Positions 18,333-25,628 of a stretch of DNA of 34,932 nucleotides are shown here, piece by piece (position 1 is the first letter of the stretch; every line of letters begins with the position of its first letter). The stretch is taken from the NCBI GenBank assembly GCA_016204005.1, contig JACQLS010000034.1, positions 1-34,932 on the forward strand, written 5' to 3'. Under the pieces are notes generated by a model, which had not been told where the DNA came from, did no database searches, and worked only from the letters and a program-made list of their open reading frames with translations. Source of the stretch: Parcubacteria group bacterium. GTDB lineage: Bacteria > Patescibacteriota > Minisyncoccia > Phycocordibacterales > UBA2135. The position numbers and the translations under genes are program-made.

Positions 18333-20288
18333 TTAAAGATCGTCAATCTCTTGTAGTGATCGCTCCAGCCATTCGGTTGAATGTACAACCGGAATCTGAA
18401 GCGCTCTTTTGCGATCGAGATCAAGTGTCCCGAGGTGGACCGACTGAGGCGCTTGCTCCCACTTAAAGATGGCTCTGCTAAAGAGCGTCACGAAGCGTTT
18501 CACCCATTCCTTGAGCATGCCGGGCGCATAGCGCGACGCCATCTTGAGCAATTCTTCATCGGTCCAGGTGCTTCGAAGAACACTATATATCTCTTTCGGA
18601 GACATCTTTTCTCCCGCAAAAAGCGCGAAACATGCATCCAACACGGGGAATGGCATGAGGTCGTCTTCGTCCGCTTGGCCGCGAGCAAGCTCGGCTGACG
18701 CTTTTGTCGCGAGAAGTTCCTTTGCGATAGCGATATGATGTCGTTCTCCAATATAGCGGAGAAGCTCGATCACGATCGTCTTCGGCACATTTCCAATGAG
18801 TGAGTAGCCGCCCGAAAGATCCCCTCCTACGGTCGTATAGCCAACGGCCTTTTCCGACATGTTGCTCATCTGGAGGACAAGCCCGCCCGCGCTATTCGCC
18901 CAATTCCACATACGTTCCGCGCGAATGCGCGCTTGTATGTTTTGCTTGGTTAACGCCGTAACCTCCTCTCCGGGCGCAAGCATTGCTTTTGCGGCCTCGC
19001 ATTCGCGCACAAAGGCCTCTTCGATGGATTCTTCCTTAAAGGAGACTCCGAGCTCATCGGCAAGACGAGAGGCGATTGATTTCGTTTCTTCGGAATTGAA
19101 CCGAGTGGGCATGCTGAAGCACCGGATAAAAGAGCGTACGCGGTCTTTGTCTCCCTCGAAACGGCGGAGCGCGTAAAACCACGCAATGATGAGCGAGAGC
19201 GCGGAGTCCTTACCGCCCGACAGTGCAATGCCAATTGTGCGGAACGCGTGTGTTTTGCTGAAATAATCGAGACCCATGATCATCGCCTCGATCAGATCAC
19301 CGAAGAATTGCTCGCGGCTGTTACCGCCTGCGAAATTCGGAAGGAAAAAATTCTTGCTCGTCGGCACTGGATACTTATATGCGGATTGATTGGGATGTGC
19401 GCTCGTAACAACCACCACTTCGGTTGGAGCTGGCGCTTCCGCGCGTGCTCGATATGCCTCACGGTCTCGCCTCCACGTGGTGTTCTCAACACGATGCCGT
19501 GCCGTGCGGTCGAGATCAACAACTTGAGTTGCGATTCCCTCGCGCCATCGAGGTGCATCAAAGAGCATTGTTCCGTTCTGGTTCACGAATCCACCCCCGT
19601 CAAAAACGAGAGCGTCGTTGCCGCCAACCTGGTTCGCATACACAATCGTAACCTGGTTATCTGCCGCACGGGTGGCGATCATTTCGCGACGTGTTTGCAC
19701 GACGCCAATACGAAACGGGGACGCTGAAAGATTCAGTACCAGTTCGGCCCCGGCGAAAGACCGGCGACGCATGGGACCATCGGGAGTCCAGATATCCTCG
19801 CACACTTCGACCGCAAAGACTCCGAACGGGGTCTTGAAGAGCAGGTCTCCAAAAGGCACACCGTTTACTTCTCCCAAAAGCCCGGGCATTCCCGGTGTAA
19901 ACACGCGCCCTTCATAGAAAACTCCGTAGGTAGGAAGCTTCTCCTTCGGGACAATGCCCCATATTTTTCCAGCCGAGACGACGGCCGCCGCGTTGTATGG
20001 CTGTCCATCGTATACGACAACCATACCGACGACAAACACGGTTGGAAATTGGAAACCCCATGTTGCGTTAGCAAACGTCACTAGGGCATCCCATTGGCCG
20101 GAGACAAAGCTTGGCCATTGCACCAAATCTTCGGCGGGGTAACCCCCAATCACTTGTTCTTGGAAAACGCCAACTGTGCATTCTGCATTCGACATTTCGC
20201 GGGCTTTATCAATAAGCGTCTTTGTGTTCGACGTGAAAGCCCCTACGGTCGTGTTTATGGTGCCGATGCCGATTTTGATGAGTCGCAT
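18333..20288 (-). CDS. nadE: Glutamine-dependent NAD+ synthetase (CN_hydrolase + NAD synthase domains)
   Basis: N-terminal nitrilase-like domain (EVCEDIWTPDGP) and ATP-pyrophosphatase IALSGGKDSALSLIIAW; MSNMSEKAVGYTTVGGDLSGGYSLIGNVPKT. Confidence 0.95.
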   Translation of the reverse strand: MRLIKIGIGTINTTVGAFTSNTKTLIDKAREMSNAECTVGVFQEQVIGGYPAEDLVQWPSFVSGQWDALVTFANATWGFQFPTVFVVGMVVVYDGQPYNAAAVVSAGKIWGIVPKEKLPTYGVFYEGRVFTPGMPGLLGEVNGVPFGDLLFKTPFGVFAVEVCEDIWTPDGPMRRRSFAGAELVLNLSASPFRIGVVQTRREMIATRAADNQVTIVYANQVGGNDALVFDGGGFVNQNGTMLFDAPRWREGIATQVVDLDRTARHRVENTTWRRDREAYRARAEAPAPTEVVVVTSAHPNQSAYKYPVPTSKNFFLPNFAGGNSREQFFGDLIEAMIMGLDYFSKTHAFRTIGIALSGGKDSALSLIIAWFYALRRFEGDKDRVRSFIRCFSMPTRFNSEETKSIASRLADELGVSFKEESIEEAFVRECEAAKAMLAPGEEVTALTKQNIQARIRAERMWNWANSAGGLVLQMSNMSEKAVGYTTVGGDLSGGYSLIGNVPKTIVIELLRYIGERHHIAIAKELLATKASAELARGQADEDDLMPFPVLDACFALFAGEKMSPKEIYSVLRSTWTDEELLKMASRYAPGMLKEWVKRFVTLFSRAIFKWEQAPQSVHLGTLDLDRKRALQIPVVHSTEWLERSLQEIDDL

Positions 20289-20324
20289 GGTGTTCCTCTA
20301 GTTGTGGAAGGTGCGTATCTTTAA

Positions 20325-20371
20325 GAGCATCCGATTCGCACCGGAAGGTGCGCATGCGGGTGCTCTATAAG
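20325..20371 (-). promoter_or_regulatory. nadE leader element: TATAG-AGCACCCG...CGGATGCTC stem-loop shared with pncB leader
   Basis: Minus strand TTATAGAGCACCCGCATGCGCACCTTCCGGTGCGAATCGGATGCTCTTAAAG. Confidence 0.5.
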
Positions 20372-20374
20372 AAA

Positions 20375-20396
20375 GGGGAAGCGCTTCAGCTTCCCC
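20375..20396 (-). terminator. Intergenic hairpin/terminator between pncB and nadE
   Basis: GGGGAAGCgcttcaGCTTCCCC with CTTTCTT on minus-strand 3' side. Confidence 0.65.
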
Positions 20397-20416
20397 ATAT
20401 AGAACGAATGAAAAGA

Positions 20417-21715
20417 TCAAACAGTGGGTTGGGTGTCAAAGTCTTGAACACCGAAATCGCCCTTGTATCTCTCGATCTCGCGCTTCGGACCAGTTTCCTT
20501 GCCACGGTTATCGGAAAGTTTTACCGCAGGACGCCCAGCAACTAGAACCAACTTGCAAGCCATTGAGAAAGGTCCGAAGTCCGGTAATGGAGGGACGCAT
20601 CCACGGAAATCATTGCCGAAGAGCGTGCCCCAACCGTACCGATCAATGATCCTACCTCCAAACTCTTGATGCAGACGCGTCATGTCCGAGACATCTAAGC
20701 CGTCTGAAAAGACGCCGACTTTTTCGCGCGGGTCAACACCATGTTTCTTGAACCAGTCTATGTGAAGGTTACCCCCCACTGACGGATCACCAGAGTCCAG
20801 GCGGAAGCCGCGGCTCTCTTGGGCAATCCATGCCGGAGCGTGCTTCAGAAATTCGGGGGTCCTGTAGGTGTCAGCGAGGAATATGCGAAATTGCGGACCG
20901 TATAATTCATGCCAACGAGCAAGAGCTCTGTACTGGGAGTCTCGCCGTTCACCACCAGGACCGGAAAGGGCCGCCAGCGCCATAAAGACTTCATGCGCGA
21001 CTGTTCCGACAGCGGGAATGCCGTAATAAAACGCCATCCAAACATTTGAAGTCCCGACGAATTGCTTGGGCATAGCCTGTATCGCCGAACCAACAGCAAA
21101 CTTCTGCCACTTGAAGCTATGCCGACGACGATGGGAAAAATCACTCCAGAAGAGATTTGGATATCTCGAAAGTATGTCGAACTTTCGATGCAGCTTGCTC
21201 CCTGCCCGCGTCATCGCATTTACCCATTCATCTACTGTTAGACCCTTCATGAGATTCTTGTAATAGAGTTCGGAGACGACGGAGAGGGCAATGGTCTCCC
21301 ACATGGTGACCTCGACCCACTTGCCCGTGAAGGTGAGACGATACTGGTCACCCTCCCTCTTTAATTCGTAGGGCGGAAGCTGGAACCGCTCGAGGAATTG
21401 CAGGTATCTTTCTCCAAAGACATTTTTGCCATCTGCCTGCATGTCGCGGAGAAATTTGATCTCAATGGGCAGATACCGAAGATCGCGCTTGCGATCGAGG
21501 GCGTCATGCAACTCATTTTCTGGAATGACTTTGGCAAGCTTGACCTTTGGATCGCGAATAATGAGTTCAAACGTCACCGGAACATTCCCGTAGCCATTGA
21601 TAAGAATCCATTGACCCATAGTGAATTTATAGAGATCAACATCCAAAAGTGACTCTGGTTTCAGGTAGGGATTGCCATCGGGCTTTGTCTCAAAGTAATC
21701 CAAGCGTGCGTCCAT
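20417..21715 (-). CDS. pncB: Nicotinate phosphoribosyltransferase (ORF opens at 21841; MDARLDYFE start preferred)
   Basis: LLDVDLYKFTMGQWILINGYGNVPVTFELIIRD; HRRRHSFKWQKFAVGSAI; FRLDSGDPSVGGNLHIDWFKKHGVDPREKVGVFSDGLDV. Confidence 0.94.
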   Translation of the reverse strand: MDARLDYFETKPDGNPYLKPESLLDVDLYKFTMGQWILINGYGNVPVTFELIIRDPKVKLAKVIPENELHDALDRKRDLRYLPIEIKFLRDMQADGKNVFGERYLQFLERFQLPPYELKREGDQYRLTFTGKWVEVTMWETIALSVVSELYYKNLMKGLTVDEWVNAMTRAGSKLHRKFDILSRYPNLFWSDFSHRRRHSFKWQKFAVGSAIQAMPKQFVGTSNVWMAFYYGIPAVGTVAHEVFMALAALSGPGGERRDSQYRALARWHELYGPQFRIFLADTYRTPEFLKHAPAWIAQESRGFRLDSGDPSVGGNLHIDWFKKHGVDPREKVGVFSDGLDVSDMTRLHQEFGGRIIDRYGWGTLFGNDFRGCVPPLPDFGPFSMACKLVLVAGRPAVKLSDNRGKETGPKREIERYKGDFGVQDFDTQPTV

Positions 21716-21757
21716 CGCGGCCCCTTTCCTTTTTTGTTGTGTGAAGAACGTGCCTTT

Positions 21758-21827
21758 ACTGTCTCTACCGCAGAGACAGTTGACTGCGCAGAATGTACAA
21801 TAAAAACTGTGCGCAGTCAACTGTCTC
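21758..21827 (-). promoter_or_regulatory. pncB leader: 18-bp perfect inverted repeat overlapping a 9-bp hairpin (mutually exclusive structures)
   Basis: GAGACAGTTGACTGCGCA (21773-21790) / TGCGCAGTCAACTGTCTC (21810-21827); alternative ACTGTCTCT (21758-21766) / AGAGACAGT (21772-21780). Confidence 0.7.
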
Positions 21828-21854
21828 CTTTCTCTATTCAAAGTCCTTCTCTAA

Positions 21855-21888
21855 GGACATCCGACCCATTCGGGTGCCCTATAGAAAA
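21855..21888 (-). promoter_or_regulatory. pncB leader element paralogous to the nadE leader element
   Basis: Minus strand CTATAGGGCACCCGAATGGGTCGGATGTCCTTA; same helix GrGCACCCG/CGGATGyyC. Confidence 0.5.
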
Positions 21889-21908
21889 GTGGAGGTTATG
21901 ACCTCCAC
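21889..21908 (-). terminator. Intergenic hairpin/terminator between pncA and pncB
   Basis: GTGGAGGTtatgACCTCCAC followed on minus strand by TTTTC. Confidence 0.65.
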
Positions 21909-21933
21909 CTCGGTATACACGTCCTCTTAAAGA

Positions 21934-22506
21934 TCAAATCGTAGCCGGCTCACGCAACACGTCTTCAACCGTTGCGAACATTGCGCCGATAGCGCGCATC
22001 TCTTCGATAGCGCGCTCGCCATCACCATCCTTGAGGTTGACGGCACGACACGCGTCAGTGAGAAGCGTCACCTTGTGCCCGTGCTCGATCGCCGCCCTCA
22101 CCGTCGAAAGCACGCAATAGTCGGTAGCCAGTCCGCCAACATAGAGATGCTCCGCTTCCGGCCTCATGCCGCCGTCAAAGGCAGAGTAGTCATCCGCATC
22201 TCCAAGCCCCTTGGAGATAACCTGGAATCTCACGTAGCCGTTTGGCAGACGGAGGTCAGGGTGGAATTCGGCACCGCGCGTGCCCTGCACACAGTGTACC
22301 GGCCAAATGCCGCCGAACTCTGCAAAATGCTTTGTCTGGCGCGGGTGCCAGTCACGAGAAGCAAAGATGTCCCAACGATGTCTCACCGCAAACGCAATCA
22401 TGCGGTTAAGCGGCGGAACGACCTCGTGTCCATTGGGGACAGCAAGCGAACCGCCCGGACAGAAATCGTTCTGGACATCAACGAGTATGAGCGCTTTTCC
22501 CTTCAT
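21934..22506 (-). CDS. pncA: Nicotinamidase (isochorismatase-like)
   Basis: ALILVDVQNDFCPGGSLAVPNG; FASRDWHP; GLATDYCVLSTVRAAIEHGHKVTLLTDACRAV (catalytic Cys). Confidence 0.95.
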   Translation of the reverse strand: MKGKALILVDVQNDFCPGGSLAVPNGHEVVPPLNRMIAFAVRHRWDIFASRDWHPRQTKHFAEFGGIWPVHCVQGTRGAEFHPDLRLPNGYVRFQVISKGLGDADDYSAFDGGMRPEAEHLYVGGLATDYCVLSTVRAAIEHGHKVTLLTDACRAVNLKDGDGERAIEEMRAIGAMFATVEDVLREPATI

Positions 22507-22538
22507 GGTCTGGTCTCCTCTTGTTGCGGGTTGTGAAT

Positions 22539-22614
22539 GGGCGCACAGGTCGCCCCGTGCCCGGACGCTAAAGCAGTCCGGACGGCTTCGCCCCTTCTCG
22601 AGGCAGAACCGTCC
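22539..22614 (-). promoter_or_regulatory. pncA 5' leader with three abutting hairpins
   Basis: GGGCGCACAGGTCGCCCCGTGCCC (22539-22562), GGACGCtaaaGCaGTCC (22563-22579), GGACGG...CCGTCC (22580-22614). Confidence 0.5.
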
Positions 22615-22640
22615 GTACTCCTTTCTCTAACTGCACAATT

Positions 22641-22669
22641 AGTGTATAAGTTACACTTACCACGTCCAA
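22641..22669 (-). promoter_or_regulatory. pncA promoter with candidate NrtR operator
   Basis: Dyad AGTGTATAAGTTACACT at 22641-22657; minus-strand TTGGAC-N17-TACACT, -10 inside the dyad. Confidence 0.7.
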
Positions 22670-22726
22670 AAAAATAGTACAAGTGCTACCCAAGAATATA
22701 GAACACGCAACAACCAATGTCAAACA

Positions 22727-23413
22727 CTAGAGGATCTCGATCGTCTTCATTTTTTTCGCCCGAAAAGAATACAGCTCCGCCGGACGGCTTGCCTGTCCCC
22801 TTCTCTCCTTGCCTGTCCCCTTCACGAGCCCAATGGCAAGAATCTTTTTCCTGAAATTACGCTTGTCCAGCTTCTTTCCTAACACAACCTCGTACACACT
22901 CTGGAGCTCGGATAACGTAAACTCACTCGGTAAAAGATTCTGCGCGATGTTCGTATATCCCAACTTTGCGCGAAGCCGTTCAACTGCCGTTTCCAAGATT
23001 TCGCGGTGATCATACGCAAGTGCAGGTGCATCTTTGACAGGGAACCAGGTAATATCCGCATACTCCTCCGTCGTCTTCAAAGAAAGCTTGGTGCTTGGCA
23101 CAAGGGCCGTGTACGCGACTGACACAACACGCCCGAATGGGTCACGGTCGACACGGCCAAACGTGTGGAGTTGTTCCAGATATACATTTCGTACGCCTCC
23201 CTTCTCTCGCAAAATGCGTTCCGCGGCATTATCGACGGACTCATTCGCCTTCACAAGCCCGCCGGGCATTGCCCACTTTCCCGTGTACGGCTCTTTCTTC
23301 ATTTTAATAAGGAGCACCTGGAGCCCGCGGTTTCGTACGGTAAAAAGCGCGACGTCGGTCGCAATCACTGCGTAATCATATTTTTTATACTTGCTTGCTT
23401 GGGGCTTTTTCAT
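22727..23413 (-). CDS. nrtR: NrtR-like transcriptional regulator (Nudix domain + C-terminal winged helix)
   Basis: Nudix fold with degenerate box (GGLVKANESVDNAAERILREKGGV), LEQLHTFGRVDRDPFGRVVSVAYTALV, C-terminal wHTH with RPAELYSF; adjacent to NAD genes. Confidence 0.88.
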   Translation of the reverse strand: MKKPQASKYKKYDYAVIATDVALFTVRNRGLQVLLIKMKKEPYTGKWAMPGGLVKANESVDNAAERILREKGGVRNVYLEQLHTFGRVDRDPFGRVVSVAYTALVPSTKLSLKTTEEYADITWFPVKDAPALAYDHREILETAVERLRAKLGYTNIAQNLLPSEFTLSELQSVYEVVLGKKLDKRNFRKKILAIGLVKGTGKERRGQASRPAELYSFRAKKMKTIEIL

Positions 23414-23419
23414 ATGCTT

Positions 23420-23965
23420 TTAGTTCGCACCATATATTTCGTGACGTCTTTGTTCAAAAAGTTCTATTATCTTTTCCTTAATTCTCGCGTCAACCAATCC
23501 GTCGAGTCTGTCATACTCCCTTTTGTGCAAAAGACTGCGTATTGCAGTGGCTGATATAGAGGGGGATGAGCCACCGTGCCTGTCGATAATTTTTACATTT
23601 CGTCCGGCTTCTTCGAAAAAGGTGATGTCCTCAGGTGAGCCACCGTAGAAAAGGGTGTTCGCCGGGTCTATCCCCTCCTCCTCAAGAAGTTCATCGAGTG
23701 CGGCAAGCCACAATGTATTATTATGAAAATCAGGAAGGCCAAAGACTTTTATCTCCGGAAAAACAACTTCGCAAAAGTTTTTGCGTTCGTCGAAGGTGAA
23801 TGGGGTCTTCTCCGCAATCGGAGCATTAGTGCTTCCAATGACAATGGCGGAACGGTCCGAGCCAAAGTCCTGAAGCATCTCTTGAATGGCTCTCTCGTGA
23901 CCACGATGAAGGGGGCTGACTCGCCCAACAAAAACACCGTGTTTCTTCTTTGGTACATCCTGCAT
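23420..23965 (-). CDS. nadM: Nicotinamide/nicotinate mononucleotide adenylyltransferase (NadM/NadR-type)
   Basis: GVFVGRVSPLHRGHERAIQ (GxxxPxHxGH) and SISATAIRSLL (ISxTxxR) nucleotidyltransferase motifs; upstream of nrtR. Confidence 0.85.
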   Translation of the reverse strand: MQDVPKKKHGVFVGRVSPLHRGHERAIQEMLQDFGSDRSAIVIGSTNAPIAEKTPFTFDERKNFCEVVFPEIKVFGLPDFHNNTLWLAALDELLEEEGIDPANTLFYGGSPEDITFFEEAGRNVKIIDRHGGSSPSISATAIRSLLHKREYDRLDGLVDARIKEKIIELFEQRRHEIYGAN

Positions 23966-23966
23966 G

Positions 23967-24002
23967 TTAGTGTATTCTATACACTTTATAGGCAGGTGTC
24001 AA
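23967..24002 (-). promoter_or_regulatory. nadM-nrtR promoter with candidate NrtR operator, near-leaderless
   Basis: Dyad AGTGTATTCTATACACT at 23969-23985; minus-strand TTGACA (23997-24002)-N17-TAGAAT (23974-23979), 8 nt before ATG. Confidence 0.75.
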
Positions 24003-24604
24003 GAGAAGAGATTTTTGATTCTCTCCACGAGTTCGGGAAATTCCCCCTGCAGGAAGTGGCCGCGATCGGCGAAGATGTGCTCCTCGGCATCGGGAAGCGC
24101 TTTGCCATACTTCTCAACCGCGGAGACGGGTACTACCGGGTCGTCCTCGCTGTGGTAGAGGAAGATGTCGCCTCCATGTTTCGCAAAATGCTCGAGTGAC
24201 GCAGGGAGATCAAAATCCCCCACCGAATGGGTCTCGCTATCCTCATCAAAGACCGCGCCAACGAGAAACGTCGCACGCACTTCTTTCGGAAATTCATTTT
24301 CTGAAAGATATTTCGCGAGGAAAAGTCCTCCCAACGAATGGCCGATGAGCACCACCCCATCGTGGACATAGGGGAGCACTTTCTCAAACCAAATCTTCCA
24401 CTCTGTATATTTCGCGTTATCTTTGCATGGCATTGCGGGGGCCAACACTTCAAAATCAGGCCCAAGCCGCTCTGCTAACGTATGTTTCCAGCGCTTCTCT
24501 CCCTGCACACTCGGCGTATACTCGACATTACGAAGCGCTTCGAGATATTTCTCATAGGATGCAAAGGCATCTCCTCCGTGAATGAAGACGACTTGTTTTA
24601 GCAT
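23999..24604 (-). CDS. RBBP9/YdeN-type alpha/beta serine hydrolase (ORF opens at 24898; MLKQVVFIHGG start preferred)
   Basis: VFIHGGDAFASYEKYLEAL; VLIGHSLGGLFLAKYLSE nucleophile elbow; YHSEDDPVVPVSAVEKYGKALPDA; DRGHF. Confidence 0.9.
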   Translation of the reverse strand: MLKQVVFIHGGDAFASYEKYLEALRNVEYTPSVQGEKRWKHTLAERLGPDFEVLAPAMPCKDNAKYTEWKIWFEKVLPYVHDGVVLIGHSLGGLFLAKYLSENEFPKEVRATFLVGAVFDEDSETHSVGDFDLPASLEHFAKHGGDIFLYHSEDDPVVPVSAVEKYGKALPDAEEHIFADRGHFLQGEFPELVERIKNLFS

Positions 24605-24690
24605 GGGTGTAGTATAGCACAGGGCCATCAAAGGCTTGACGTGGTAGCTCCTTTCATAGTTCAATCGGGGTAGATGATGGAGGAGACAAC

Positions 24691-25518
24691 GTGACTCTGC
24701 CCATAAACTTCGTTGTTGTTCGGCACGCTGAATCTGAAAGCAACGCAGCGAAGCGCCGCTCGAGGAAGGGCGATCACGATGCGGCAAACAAACTGCGCGG
24801 GCGGCATACAGCCAGTTTCCGACTAACGGGACGCGGAAAAGGACAAGCACGTACCACCGGTGGATGGCTTCAGCAAGAATTTTACGGCGATGAGGCACCT
24901 CGTTGGAAGGGTTGGGGGTTTGATCGTTGCTATGCGTCCGACTATCTCCGGGCTATGGAAACAGGTGGTCTATTCGCATTACCCGGCGCCAAATGGCTCT
25001 GCGATATGTATCTTACCGAGCGCGATTGGGGTGACATCCACGCCCTCCCTGAAGACGAGCGCTTGGCAAGGTTTGGAGAAGCGCTCCGCATGAAGGAGCA
25101 GGAGCCGTTCTTCTGGAGGCCACCCAACGGACAATCACTTGCCGATAAGTGCCTGCAGGTCGATCGTTTTTTGGACACGCTTCACCGCGAATGCAGCGAC
25201 ATGAATGTGCTGGCTACTTGCCACGGAGAGACGGCCTGGGCAATTCGTGTGCGTATTGAGAAGATGTCACAACAGCGTTTCAGGGCGCTTCACCTCTCGA
25301 AAAACCCTGATGACAAAATCAAGAACTGTCAGGTCCTCCACTATACGAGGAGAAATCCTTTCACAGGAGAGCTTACCCCCCGTGCAAATTGGCTCCGCAT
25401 GGTCCGGCCGGCCGAAAACCCCGTCTGGGACACTGGCTGGCAAGAGATCGAGCGACCGACCTATTCGAATGACGATCTTCTTCAGATCGTTGAGGCCGTC
25501 CCGCCTGACGTTACTTAA
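24691..25518 (+). CDS. Histidine phosphatase superfamily protein (GTG start)
   Basis: FVVVRHAESESNAAKRR (RHG/RHxES motif), SDYLRAMETGGLF, ERDWGDI, ATCHGETAWAIRV. Confidence 0.88.
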   Translation: MTLPINFVVVRHAESESNAAKRRSRKGDHDAANKLRGRHTASFRLTGRGKGQARTTGGWLQQEFYGDEAPRWKGWGFDRCYASDYLRAMETGGLFALPGAKWLCDMYLTERDWGDIHALPEDERLARFGEALRMKEQEPFFWRPPNGQSLADKCLQVDRFLDTLHRECSDMNVLATCHGETAWAIRVRIEKMSQQRFRALHLSKNPDDKIKNCQVLHYTRRNPFTGELTPRANWLRMVRPAENPVWDTGWQEIERPTYSNDDLLQIVEAVPPDVT

Positions 25519-25529
25519 GCCAGAGCAAT

Positions 25530-25546
25530 GCCGTCCCACCGACGGC
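25530..25546 (+). terminator. Rho-independent terminator
   Basis: GCCGTCccaccGACGGC TTTTTAA. Confidence 0.8.
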
Positions 25547-25628
25547 TTTTTAATAGTTTAGAAAAGCGCGCCATGCCCGCTTAACAGGCAAGAGACAAAA
25601 TGGTTATGTATAGGGTAAAATACCGAGC

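Noticed and set aside
21879-21888. CTATAGGG resembling the 3' part of a T7-type phage promoter before pncB
   Set aside because: The rest of the T7 promoter is absent and the nadE copy reads TTATAGAG; better explained as part of the conserved leader motif
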